Assembly (NCBI GenBank): GCA_013115135.1
Contig: JABANP010000224.1
Location: forward strand, 17,147 to 81,146
From: Perkinsus olseni
Lineage: Eukaryota; Perkinsozoa; Perkinsida; Perkinsidae
Direction of reading: 5' to 3'
Length of the DNA: 64,000 nucleotides
In this document: in pieces, positions 33,591-44,700 of the stretch
Position numbering within the stretch: position 1 is the first letter of the stretch
Layout of the letters: each line of letters begins with the position of its first letter
Position numbers and translations under genes: made by a program
Notes under the pieces: model-generated
Told to the model about the DNA's origin: nothing
The model's database searches: none
Seen by the model: the letters and a program-made list of their open reading frames with translations, nothing else

Positions 33591-34499
33591 CCGCCGGCCC
33601 GGCCTACACTCTCTGCTGTTTAACTACGCTTTCCTGAAGACGTTCTGCCGTGCACAATACCCATCTTTACTAAGTAATGAATCATTATTAACCTTTTTAG
33701 TGCTTCAGCATCTTTTCATCGACGTTTTGGGCGTATAACTAGCTCAGAGTATGCTTCAAGTCTTGGTCTCCTCTTTAATGCCGCTTCTTGAGTGTTCTTG
33801 AGTGGAAACAGGATAACACATGTCATCGACCGTGTCATCATGACATGCGAGATTACGAACCACAGATGAGTCTCGTTTGGCGAGACGTTCATGAACCTCA
33901 TCTAGCCTGAAACTCATCAGCGTTCTGTAAGTGTTGATTTTCAGTACGAACCTTTGAAGCGGCTCTGACAACGCCCGTATCTAGCCGTCACCAAAGAGTT
34001 TTGGTGATCGTATATCAAAAACTCCTCACATCCGCCTCGTTTCGGCGAATCGCCATACGAGCAGCAAACACTTGAGGATTCGGCACAGCGGAGTTTAACT
34101 TGAATTCAAGCCTTCTCGTGGCTAACTGACAAACTCTCAGCGGTAATCACGGGGACCTGATAGTTCTTCATACGACCAAGGTTGGCCCACGATGGCTCTG
34201 CTCATCAATTCGGCCGATCCCCCTAATCTGATAGGGCTCATCATCGTTCTCCATCTCCTCTAGCCTCGTGTGCCATGTCCCCCGTACACACCCTATTTCT
34301 GTCGTGACACTAGTATCAGAGGGGGACCGTTCAAAGATAGAGTAACTCACACTACGGGTCTTCGGTCGAGCCGTGTTCAATAGTGAGGCTGCCTCACTGA
34401 GGCAGCAATTCTATGCCGTGCCACTATTATAGTAATAGTGACGCGATGAGCGCTTGGATTACGAGGCTCAGGTGGTGCTCCTCTAGGGGACCCCTCCTA

Positions 34500-35945
34500 G
34501 CGTCGATGCTGTCCCTGGGGCAGCAGGCACGCTAGAAGATCCCTACCAGGCTAGTCGTACCAACAACGGCAGCTGGCGGAGCGTATTATCGGGGGAACAC
34601 GAAGCAGTTTGGAGAGAAAGGGAGCGGTTCTGTTCCTATGCTCGACCGAATCAGCGAGAGAGAGAGCTACAGAAAGCTGCTCCTATTCCCACTTTCCTTC
34701 GTCAATTCCGAGGAAGGATATGTCCCCAGTGACGTGAATGACTGTGTGTGCGTGTTGCTGCTCAGCAGCAACTGCCGCGACTCGGCGGCGCATGCTTCAG
34801 ACCAGCCCCTGTGAGTAGTACTCACACTCTATCCAGTCGTAGTGTATTTTCCAGCCTAGGGATCCAGTAAGGCTGCTGGCGGCTACCCTTTGCAGGTTAT
34901 CATTAATATGGCTAAGACCTACCTCTCCCTAATCACCATCGCCTGGTTCGCCCTGCTATTCGGCCCCTCCCAGTGCGATCCCCAACTCCGTCGTCTGGAT
35001 TTCTGTGGTGGAAGTGTGTGTAACGGGATATGTCTCGAGCACCATCTACAATGTCTCAGGACGGAGACGGGCTGTTATTGCGGTGCTCCACGCTGAGTGC
35101 TGGCCTACCCTCTGCTGCTGCTGTTTGAACACCCCGAAGGTGTTCTGCCGTGCAGTGCACGGCTTGCACAATACTTGTGTTTCCTATTTAGTGCATCATT
35201 ATTAACCCTTTCAGCTCGGCAGCATCTCTTTATTGACGCTTTTGGCGTAAGAGTAGCTCAGGCTATGCTTTAAGTCGTGGTCGCTTCTTTAATGCCGTCT
35301 TTTGCGTGTTCTTGAGTGGGAACGAAATGAGACATGCCACTCACAAATTGTGAGTCACAATGTTAATACGACACGCGAGATTTTACTTAGCACTAAGGGA
35401 AGGGGGTTTATGAACTTCAACTATCCAAGAGTTTTATCAGCTTTTTCGGTATTGATCATCATCTAGTCGTCACCAAAGTTTTGTTGCCGTATGAAAAAAA
35501 CTCTCAACGCTGGCCTCATTCCGGCCCCAGCCGTAGGGGCGCCAAGGTGTGAGGCTTACGGCCGGACTGATACTTTGAGACGCCGCTCATCTTCGTTTCT
35601 CATCTCCTCTTAGAGGAGTCCTCTAGCCTTGTCTGCCACGTCACCATTTCTGTCGTGACAGAAGTACCAGCAAAGGAAGAGCTCCAGGATAGAATCAATC
35701 ACACTTGGATGAGCCGTGATCATCCCGCTAGATTGAGGCGAAGACTAGGCAGTGCCTAGTAGGCACCGTGGCAGTTTCTCGTGATGGTAAGTGCTCGAAT
35801 TCCGAGCCTCGGACTGCTCAAGTGGTGCTCCCCTGGAGGGGACCCCTCCTAGGGTCGATGCTGTCTCTGGGGCAGCATGCAGGCTAGAAGATGCGTACCA
35901 GTTCAGTAGTACCGCCAACGGCAGCTCTAGCTGCCGTTAGTGGTA
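34500..35945. repeat. Peptide-gene repeat unit C
   Basis: Third copy of the unit, contiguous with B. It ends in the GTGCTCG...CTCGGACTGCTC block and a GGGGACCCCTCCTAG segment also present in B. Beyond about 35908 the unit runs into palindromes absent from B. Confidence 0.65.
34908..35096 (+). CDS. Small secreted six-cysteine peptide, copy C
   Basis: 62 residues: signal peptide AKTYLSLITIAWFALLFG, then mature part FCGGSVCNGICLEHHLQC ... GCYCGAPR. The loop between the fourth and fifth Cys is one residue shorter than in A and B. All six cysteines are kept, which argues that the gene is functional. Confidence 0.75.
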   Translation: MAKTYLSLITIAWFALLFGPSQCDPQLRRLDFCGGSVCNGICLEHHLQCLRTETGCYCGAPR

Positions 35946-35974
35946 CTAACTTTCCCCACTAGTAGTGGGGAAAG
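35908..35974. repeat. Two adjacent palindromes at the end of unit C
   Basis: AGTACC-CCAACGGCAGCT-like arms pair across 35908-35947 with few mismatches. Immediately after, CTTTCCCCACT (35950-35960) pairs perfectly with AGTGGGGAAAG (35964-35974) across the loop AGT. Confidence 0.9.
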
Positions 35975-36183
35975 GTGGATAATTGCTGTGAACGCAGGCG
36001 CATGCTCAAGATCGCACCTAGTAGTCTACTAGTAGTAGATCGGAGTCCGAATCGGACCCTATGTGATTCTCGAATCGACACTTCAACCGTTCGTGAGGTT
36101 ATTCCGGCGACTCCTGTCCGGGAGTCACGCTGCGTGACGTTCATATCTGACTCCGATGAGAAGCTTCGCTGAGGCTGAGCCAA

Positions 36184-36560
36184 GTGGCGGATGAAAAGAA
36201 CTTCTTATCAAGAAGACAACAGATGGAAGATTCAATTTTTCAATCTCGTTATCCGATTTGGATTCCAGATTTCAAAACCCGTCTCTTTACAGAAGCACCT
36301 AACCGGGATTATGCGTTTAGCATTCCACAGGACGCCCAGCCGCACGCGATGAATCCTCAGAATCCTTCTCTTCAATGCCCGGAGAAGAGCTCGTGGGCAG
36401 TGCGACGCGCAGCCAGCTCCCGACGACGGACCCAATCCGGATGAACTGCGCCTTCATGGCTGAAGACAAACCCACCACGCAGCTGTCAACAATCAATGGT
36501 TGCCAACCACCATTGACTCTTACGGTTCATGCTGAGCCATTAGAAAATCAAGGTTACAGT
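36184..36560 (+). other. Possible coding fragment, paralogous to 39770-40060
   Basis: A plus-strand frame from 36184 (MADEKNFLSRRQQ..., 86 codons) overlaps another holding SQLPTTDPIRMNCAFMAEDK. A similar stretch occurs at 39819 onward (SQLPKTDRIGMSCAFVPEDK). The pair keeps protein-like similarity in one frame, but no complete gene or splice structure could be built. It could be an old mobile-element remnant. Confidence 0.3.
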
Positions 36561-36796
36561 TATCTTTCCCTCAGTCATCATCCGCTTGGCGATATAAACG
36601 AGGGGGTTAAAAGAACGCGGCATATGTGATAAACGGAGGATAACGAGTCGAGGGGATCAACGAGATCAACAAAAACATAACGAGTCAAGGCGAGCGCTGA
36701 GATCAACCAGGAGAATCATGCTTGGCCGGCTATGAATGGTGAACCTTGCAGCCCACCTCCATTGTCTGATCAGGCCCTGATCATCTGGGCTACTAT

Positions 36797-36828
36797 ACAG
36801 AATTGAGGCCGTGCGCCCTCAATTCTGT
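36797..36828. repeat. Palindrome, 12-bp arms
   Basis: ACAGAATTGAGG (36797-36808) pairs perfectly with CCTCAATTCTGT (36817-36828), loop of 8. A shorter palindrome (TGATCAG...CTGATCA) lies just upstream at about 36768. Confidence 0.9.
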
Positions 36829-37661
36829 AGACGCGGCCCTCGCAGATTGTTCCGTAGGAGTTTGCCGCTGCCTGTCAGGAAGTGTCTGATGTCGGTCGAT
36901 TATTTCGTGAGTTGAGGAGTCGGCGGCCATTCCGCAGTGCTAGTCTACCATGCCCTGCCGAAAAAACGCGAATCGAGTAGGAAGTTTCATCGCGGAGATT
37001 CATGGAGAACACTGATTCCTCACGGTGGGCTTTTTCGTAGAATCTGAGCTCACTGCGTGAGGTCAACCGTCCTTGAACTGTCGGCATGAAAGTACTGAGC
37101 GAGGCCGGAGAACGGTACACGGAGTCGTGGCGAGTCGCCACTGGCGACGTATACGACGCCGCCGTAACGACGCGCCTCGACACCTAGCTGCTGCTTCGGG
37201 TGATAACCTGATCAAACAGAACGAGCTAGAGTTATCGGGCAGAAACTCTTACTGACGAATTCTGAGAACAACGAGTCCCCGGCCTGCCGATCTCCCTAGA
37301 GCCCGTAAGTTGGTAGTGAAGATGGCTTCAGCAAGCTCAGTCGAGATTCTGCATCGATTAGAAGCCATAATTTAGGTTTAGAATCCACCTCTTCCAACTT
37401 GGAAGTTCCAAGTTCGGAGAGCATAGCCAGCCTTCTTCAAGAAGGCTTCTTGCATCTTACGGATCCGACACCGGCGCATGTGCCACGAGCAACCTTTTAG
37501 TATATCCTCTCCAACTTCCCACCGCCATTGGCGGTCCGCCAAGACGTTACCAGAGGGAATTCCTTTCTGATTCTTGAAAAAGCGGGGTTTATCAACTGTG
37601 AATCTTCGACAGCACCGCCATTCTGCTCTTGAAGAGAATCGCAGAAGAATCGCTCCGGAGT

Positions 37662-37886
37662 TCAGGCCCTAAACACACTAAACTTCAGGGAGTTCGGGTT
37701 TATTCTGTCGTTCGGGTTTCCACAATCCACAATAGGCCTCCAGTTGCTGTCGCTGACAATGATGGCACGTCCAATCACCAAGAGCTCCTGGGGGAAATCA
37801 CCGTCAATTGTGACCGCAACGTCGCGACCAGTCAGAAGGTCTTTGCCCTCCTGCCTCAAGTAGGATGATGGTTGATGGCCCATCAA
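37662..37886 (-). other. Possible exon, unrecognised
   Basis: A 74-codon minus-strand frame with natural-looking composition (VAVTIDGDFPQELLVIGRAI, IVSDSNWRPIVDCGNPNDR). No neighbouring exon, start context or family was found. Confidence 0.2.
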
Positions 37887-38468
37887 TGATGGGGCATTGA
37901 GTGATAAAGATTGTTATGTAACTACTGTGGGGACAGAAAGCTTCGTGCTCTCGGAGACAGCGGGTGACGACCTTTTTCTCGTAATTTATTCATGACTATA
38001 ACTTTTCAGGCTGAAAATTTCAGCCAGATCACTCCCAGACCTCGGATTACCTGTTAATGGATTCATTTGCAGTGCATCAGTGCAGAAAATTGGTAGGGGA
38101 TAAAAGATTTCGCGTCACAATCGCAAGCTTTTGAGATCCAAATTGGTGTAACCGTAGCGACAAACCGTTCTACTAATCATACGGTAGATCCTCCCATTCT
38201 CCCTAACTTCGAAAGACTCGCCCAGTAGATCCAAATCGATGTCATCGGGAGATAACCCGCCATCGACCTCAATCAAATTTCATGGTTCACGTTCATCTTC
38301 TCGCTACTATAATCACAGTCCTCCCTGGCAAATTGTGGGCCTTCTCGAGGGGGGAGATGATCCTGGTCCTGTTAAAGGTACGCCACACACTGTCGGAAAG
38401 GAAACGCCTGAAAGAAATCCCCATTCCCTTCAAGTGGTGAAGGTTGCAGTGAAGAAACTTCACTTGAG

Positions 38469-38528
38469 GTACAGCTGGATAGCCGCTATCCGATAGCGCG
38501 TATCCAGTTGTACTACAACTGTTGTAGT
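38469..38528. repeat. Two consecutive palindromes
   Basis: A 22-bp inverted repeat (38469-38490 with 38492-38513, 3 mismatches, 1-nt loop) reads straight into ACTACAAC-T-GTTGTAGT (38512-38528, perfect). Confidence 0.9.
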
Positions 38529-38593
38529 GTGAATTCCTGCTTTCAAACTCAGTGTCTGTGTTGTCGATGCAAATAAATAGTGAGGCTGTCCAG

Positions 38594-38680
38594 TACAGGT
38601 TAGCATTAATATGGCTAGTACCTACCTGCTTCTGAAGCAGAGCCGCATACCACTATGCCAAATATGTGCTACCTAGCAGA
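38594..38680 (+). pseudogene. Remnant of a fourth six-cysteine peptide gene
   Basis: The conserved start context (AGGTTAGCATTAATATGGCTA, here at 38597-38617) and the first codons (MASTYLLL) match the three peptide genes. Similarity is then lost and the frame ends after about 20 codons, with no cysteine motif. This is a truncated copy. Confidence 0.6.
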
Positions 38681-39679
38681 ATGAGTTCTTTAGATGTGCC
38701 CGAAGTGCTGTAATCATGCAATATCCATACCATCGTTTGGTTCTGCGCGTCACACTGCTGTATGATACATCGTCGATCATATACTTGATAAGAGTCACCC
38801 GCAGTAATCAAGCTGAAAGTCAATCCTCGAACTATTATAAACGCAAAGCAGGCGTTTGCCTGCCCCGAACATTTTTTTTGAGTTATTCCGAATAACTCAT
38901 TTGATGTCCTTCGTGATTCACGAATCGTGAATGACGGCTTCATTGTGAAGCGTGTACGAACTGTGAACTGAATCGAAAGTGTACGCCTTATCAGTGTACC
39001 AACTATTTGTGAACGTCGTACACTGTATGATATTGAAGTGTACTAGCTTAGGGTGTATCATCCCTCGGTGTTACTAGTGAGTCATCTTAATGAGCACTAC
39101 GAAAATCAGCACGCTGCCATGATCAACAGTGACATCTCTCTATTAGGCTATAGCCAATATACTTCTTGAGCCCTGATAAGTGATGACCACAACCCTACCA
39201 AGACATTTCTGACCTATCCCCCCCAAAAACGAGGCTTTGACTAGTAGTCAATGGCTACGCTACATTTAGCTGGTCATCAAAAGGCGTTAACAACGTTAAA
39301 CTCTTCGAACGCGTTATGGTGGAGCTTATCGTAGGCTACGGTCCATAACCACCATCCACCGACTGCTCTCAATCAACTGCAACTAAACGCTAGCAACTTG
39401 CTAGTAGCAAGTTTTGAGCGAGACATGCATGCTGCTAGAGGGACCGTCCTTCATCCAGAGAGAAATGCCATTAATTCATATTAGGACTCCGAAAGCTCCT
39501 CTCAGGTCCCTGAGAACAACGGGTCACCCGTTTCGGGTGAATCAAGGCCCCTTGAAATAGGGCCAAGTGAAACGGGAAGTGGCATTCCTGCCGGTGGACG
39601 AGCTGTCACCGAGAGCTCGAGCCGGTGGCCAGGCCACCGTGGCTTACCGCGGTTGTCGGCAACTGTTATCAGTGATACG

Positions 39680-39833
39680 GTGATAACTAGTGTCACTAGT
39701 TATCACTAGTCTAGTGATAACTTAAGCGAGGTGAGTAACTACGGTGATAAGTTATCGGTGATAACTTATCACCTAGTCGGGATTCTGCATTTTGGATGCC
39801 ACCTGACACGGTGTCAGGGTGTCAGTGACACCC
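39680..39833. repeat. Cluster of five perfect palindromes
   Basis: Arms and loops: 39680-39692/39694-39706 (13 bp, loop 1); 39700-39709/39711-39720 (10 bp, loop 1); 39743-39756/39760-39773 (14 bp, loop 3); 39802-39809/39811-39818 (8 bp, loop 1); 39817-39823/39827-39833 (7 bp, loop 3). The last two sit inside the segment paralogous to 36290-36360 and are missing there. Confidence 0.92.
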
Positions 39834-40060
39834 GGCCGGACACGAAGAATCCCCAGAATCCGTCCCTTCAGTGAATGGGCCTTCACTGTCCGAGGAAGAG
39901 CTCGTGACGGAGCGAAAAGCAGCCAGCTCCCGAAAACAGACCGTATCGGCATGAGCTGCGCGTTCGTTCCTGAAGACAAAGCCGTCAGGCAGCTGACACT
40001 GTCAGGAACCATCGCTGACCCTCACGGTTTCATCATGAAACTGTTATGCTGTGCCATTCC
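39770..40060 (+). other. Paralogue of the 36.2-36.6 kb segment
   Basis: Shares AGAATCC-CAGAATCC, GAAGAGCTCGTG, CAGCCAGCTCCCGA and CCTGAAGACAAA-type stretches with 36330-36560. One frame gives SQLPKTDRIGMSCAFVPEDK. See the 36184 entry; function unknown. Confidence 0.35.
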
Positions 40061-40166
40061 GAGATCAGGCTTGTAGTGATCTCCTCCTCAGTCTTCATCT
40101 CCTTGGTGGAGGCCAGATCTTGGCGTCTCTTTCTCAGAAAGTTGGCATAGGGAGTGGCGGAGGAGA

Positions 40167-40221
40167 GTGACTCTATGTCACATAACACAGAGCTGCTCTG
40201 TGTTATGTGACATAGAGTCAC
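40167..40221. repeat. Perfect 26-bp-arm palindrome, loop CTG
   Basis: GTGACTCTATGTCACATAAC... (40167-40192) pairs without mismatch to 40196-40221 around the three-base loop CTG. It is the longest perfect palindrome seen in the window. Confidence 0.95.
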
Positions 40222-40611
40222 CCTCTGTCAGAGCCCGTTAGAGCAATGTCAGGGCTTGGGCGGTCATGTTCGCGGATGATGGGGCAATTTGGGTGCTTCA
40301 ATGGCGCCCTATGCACCTCTTTCGATCAAGCACCCCACTGAGTGGGTCCCACTCTCTCAGACGGCACTGCGTCACGTGATCGTCACGTGGCACGCAGTCT
40401 GCGTGATCATTGATCACTGATCATAATCTGTGTTACCTCCGCAGCATCTTCTGGGCTCGCGGTTGGGTTCCGCTTCTTAAGAACGAGGAAGGCCGCGTGA
40501 AGCCTAACGGTCTATTAACGGCAGGTGCTCCGCTCCCTTGTGGGTTGACAGACATTGACTAAACCCAACAATTGCAGAACTTGAGACAGACTGGGTTGCA
40601 CCAATTTCATC

Positions 40612-40640
40612 AATACTGGTCGCACTGTGCGACCAGTATT
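40612..40640. repeat. Perfect 13-bp-arm palindrome, loop CTG
   Basis: AATACTGGTCGCA (40612-40624) pairs with TGCGACCAGTATT (40628-40640). The loop, CTG, is the same as in the 40167 palindrome. Confidence 0.95.
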
Positions 40641-41701
40641 GCTGCGACTCGCACAACAACCAACCAGTGTTACCATAGCTGAAAGGGTGCACGTAAGCAC
40701 AATGAGATTGGGAGATAGACAACAACAAGACATTCCTCTAACAGTCGTTAGCTGTCGCCGACAGTCTGTCGGCACGATCAGATACGTGAGCGAGAACAAG
40801 CCTTATACGAAAAGTCGAAATTCCACCAGCGTGAAGTATTAGGAGCTTGGGCTCTGAGTTCACGATCCTAGGGTCCCTAGGGCTTGTTCAACAGAGCCAT
40901 TCTGAAACTCGGAATCAACCCGAGTAACCCGCTTGAGTCGGAATCGTGGTGAGAAGGGGAGAAAGGGTCACCCGCGAGAGTAGCCCAGCGCGGCAACCAC
41001 TGGTTGCCAACCAGTATCACGAGGGCTATTATGCAAGGCTGGGCTCGTGAAAAATCTCTGGTTGTAACCCAGACGGAGGGGTCCAGCGAGGGAGTCGGCC
41101 TTCTAGTGGCAAGTTGCCACTGACAGCGGTCCGCGCTAAGTCGGCACGCGTCACTCGTTTCTTTCCTGCAGAGTCAGAGGTCTCAGGTTCGATTCCCACG
41201 CATGACGTTTCCGTTAAAACCGTGATCATGAAGCCCTTCGTTGAATGCTTCTTCAAAAGGGAGACCTGAGGTTCTTAGCGGATCGCCAGTGTGTTTTCTC
41301 CGGGCTAAGTGGAGACCCCCGGGGACTCCCTTACCTGGAGGAAACCCTTCGAAACATCGCCCTGTTTAACCGGCACGCAAGTAAGTTACGTCGCATAGGT
41401 CTGTCGCTGGAGTCTAGCGGCTGGTCAAGCGCGGTTTGTCGTCACTGATAGCCGGGCCGGGTACGAGACACGTCGAGGGGGTCACTCATGAGAATGGGTA
41501 AGGCACGAGTGATGGTGAATGATGGCAGTGTTATCATGGCACGTTGAGAGCATTTCTTTTGATGAGAGCCTTCTTTATATTCATTTGGAATTCTCCTCAT
41601 TATGACCCTCCCCCATCAGCTGGAAGTCTCGCTTGCGCCCATGTCTTCACGCGTCCCATCATCACAGGTTTTGGTTTCTTCTTCTTCTTTCCTCGTCTAT
41701 A

Positions 41702-44700
41702 ATGGCCCCTGCTCATCTACCGTCGATACTATTAGCGCTTCCACCAGTACCGGAAGGCTTCCAAGACGAAGTAGTTGGTACGATAGATCTCCGAACGAGA
41801 CGGGTGGAGCCCGCGGGAAGGAGGTAATGAGGGCGAAGAGTGTTCATGCCCATCAAAGTAGCTGTGCGCTCTGAGAGGGGTTTCGCTGATTCGGGTCCTC
41901 ATAAATTTGATGGTTTTTTGTTGGGCGTTCAAAATTATTCGTCTTCTTCGTGGTGGATAACTGATAACAGATAACTGATATCGTTGCGGTAGACCAGGCG
42001 ATCGGAAAATTTCCCCGAGAATTCGAAAAATTTTTTGTGTGAGACCTCTGAGCTTGTGTTCGCTTTTTCGTTCGACGGAAGCACACGGCGTGATCAGTTT
42101 CCACCGTGTCTGGGAGAAACCTCGGCTGAGTCGGAGCGAACGGAAAGAAGGCGCATAAAGGAGGGTCGGAGACGCCCGAGTCGAGTGCAGAGAGTAAGCA
42201 GTTCTCATAAGGTTTATGTTCTTTGGTATCGTATGGTTTCGCACACAACTCCTCATCCTGTATTTTAGTGTGAGTTCCGTTTGTTTTGGTATTCAGAAGT
42301 GGTGTAGTGAGTGTTTTTATGAAGGTACCAGCGAGGAGCCGTCATCTCGGAGTGGCTGGTCGGCCAAGAGGAAGGCTAAGAAGCCTGTGGGGGAGCAGCT
42401 GAAGTTAAACAAGGTTCTTGAAGGGTAGTCAAGATTCTTCCTGTTTACTCGTCTGCTTGACCCTTCGTAGCAGTTTGCGGTCGCGGCCTCGAGATGCTTT
42501 CGTGAGAATCGGTCGGTGATCTCGGTACAGTGGTTTTTCTCTTTTGTCAAAATGCCAGTGGCTCCGAAGCTAAGTTTCTGTACTCTTCGAGGCATGTAGA
42601 TTACACGGTGTAGTCGTGATATAGACAACTCGTTGTTTCTCCGTTTTAATGGCTCGGGAATTTTACGGATGGCTGTGGGAAGCATTCTGTGTCCGGTTTC
42701 AGGTTGAATCTTTACGACATCCTCAAGGTCAGCCCGACGGCTACTCAGGACCAGATCAAGAAATCTTATCGACGTACTGATCTGTTCGTCCAAGCGCCAC
42801 TTTTCAAATCGTATGTGGCATTTTCGCGTCGAAATTTTCGGACTCAAGCAAGCAAGCATGTCTGAACTACCCACAATTGATTGGCCTGTGCTGCTTGCGG
42901 GCGCTGTTTGTTTGTCTGGTAGAGGCTGTTGGTGCGCGTTTTACTGGTGGCTCGTGTAATCTACCAAGCCGGAGGTTTACAACTTAAAAGAAACTTTTGA
43001 AGTCGCTCCTCCGTCTCATGTATATGGTGATGTAGGGGCGCAGTCGTAGTCTGTTGGGAATCTCGTGGCGCGCGAAGTTGGATGGGCTCGTAGGTCTTGT
43101 ACTTGAGCATCATCCGGATAAGAAGAAAGGAAGTGCAGAGGAAGAGGAAGAGAAGCTGATATTCCTCCGGATACAGGTGGGAATATCTTGAGGTCGAGCC
43201 TGCAAGATACAAAATAGGTCTGGTTGTTAGGAAGCTTTTGAAGTCCTCTCCGACGAGCGTCGTCGTAAGCAGTACGATTCTTCCTTACCGTTCGACGAGA
43301 CAATACCGACGGAATTGGAAGAGGGGGAGGATTTCTATGAGGTTATAAGGGGGCGGGGTGCAAAGAAAATACATCCAGAAATAGGGCCAGTATTGCATGT
43401 GGCATAGTGGCCTCACTTTTTGCATGTGACGTTTTCTGCAGTAGTGTCTTGGGAGTCCTTCTCCGGCGTACGCTTCGTCATCGATCACCTGATCGATTCG
43501 CATATCTTTAGGTGTTCGGTCCTGTTTTCGACTCGAACGCGAGGTGGAGCAATCGACGTCCAGTTCCGAGGCTTGGAGATGACTCAACAGATCTCAACAA
43601 GGTAATTTCGTGGCGCGCGAGAAAAATTTTCCCCGGGGAGTAGGAGGAAAACTTCACCTGCGTGAGTCGCGAAGTGGTGCCATTTGGTTGTATTTTGATC
43701 GAACCGTGGGTAAGAATGCCTCTGGACCCTTAAATTCCGGTTGCTGCGGTTTCGGTTCTCATCCGTTGTTGTTGGTATTTGGGAACGTGGACACTGTATT
43801 TCTGATGAAATATTTTCTGAAAAATGTAATCTCTGTTTTCTGTTTTTCGGCTCGTCTTTGGAGGTGACGGATCCTCACGAGAGGAGACGTTCAGTTTTGT
43901 AATAGTCTGTGGGAATTTGCAGGGGTCATCGAGCGTTGGATGAGAGATCGTTGAGAGCGAGAGATTCAGTCGTCCTGGCGTGGTGGATATTTTTTCCGGT
44001 CTTGATGTGATGCCTGCCCGCTGTGCTGTTCTCTTGCATGTATTTTGTGGCGCGCGGTCATGATTGTGTATCATTCAGGTGAAGCGCTTCTATCACTTCT
44101 GGATGAACTTTGATTCGTGGCGAGACTTCTCCCAGCACGATGAGTACGATGTGGCTGATGCGAGCTGTCGAGAGGAGCGGAGATGGGTTGAGCGACAGAA
44201 TCAGAGGGTACTCTAAGCTGACCTGCTTTGCATCTTCCCTCGCTTCGACCGAAGATATGCTCGACGAGTGATGGAATCTCTTTTTCAGATTCGCCGCAAG
44301 TACGAGACCGCCGAAGCTTCGAGAGTGAGGAAGTTAGTGGAGTCGGCTATGCAGTAGTAATGGGAATCTGTCCGTACCAAATTTCCACCAAATCATGGCT
44401 CATCGTCTAGGCGGAACATCACGTTGCTAACGATAAATGGTGGTAGTTCTAGAGTGCACAAAGCTTTCTAGAATTTCGCTTCTTAATTCGGTTTAATGGG
44501 TGGAATTCCACTTTCAGTGTCGATCGTGGCTTCGTCGTGACTCGTAGCTTTCCCGCAACCGCAGCTAGATCTGCTACTTTTCTTGGTGATGGCTTGGCGA
44601 GACTCTCATCATCACCATCATCATCATCGTCGTTCAAGGTTGGACCCTCGTTTGTTGCGGGAGAAGGAGGACGAACGAAGGGTGAAGGAACTGCAGCAGA

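Larger units (their letters stand above)
32900..34500. repeat. Peptide-gene repeat unit B
   Basis: Second copy of the unit, aligned with C through the GTGTGTGCGTGTT-CTGCTCAGCAGCAACTGCCG block, the peptide gene and the downstream blocks. Relative to C it carries about 115 extra bases (about 33180-33310) made largely of nested palindromes. Confidence 0.7.

Noticed and set aside
28180..35096. Naming the six-cysteine peptides as toxins or defensins
   Set aside because: Only size, signal peptide and cysteine count suggest this. The spacing does not clearly match a known toxin or defensin family, so no activity is claimed.
33200..41020. CRISPR array or satellite
   Set aside because: The palindromes differ in sequence and spacing; there are no regular direct repeats with unique spacers, and the DNA is eukaryotic.
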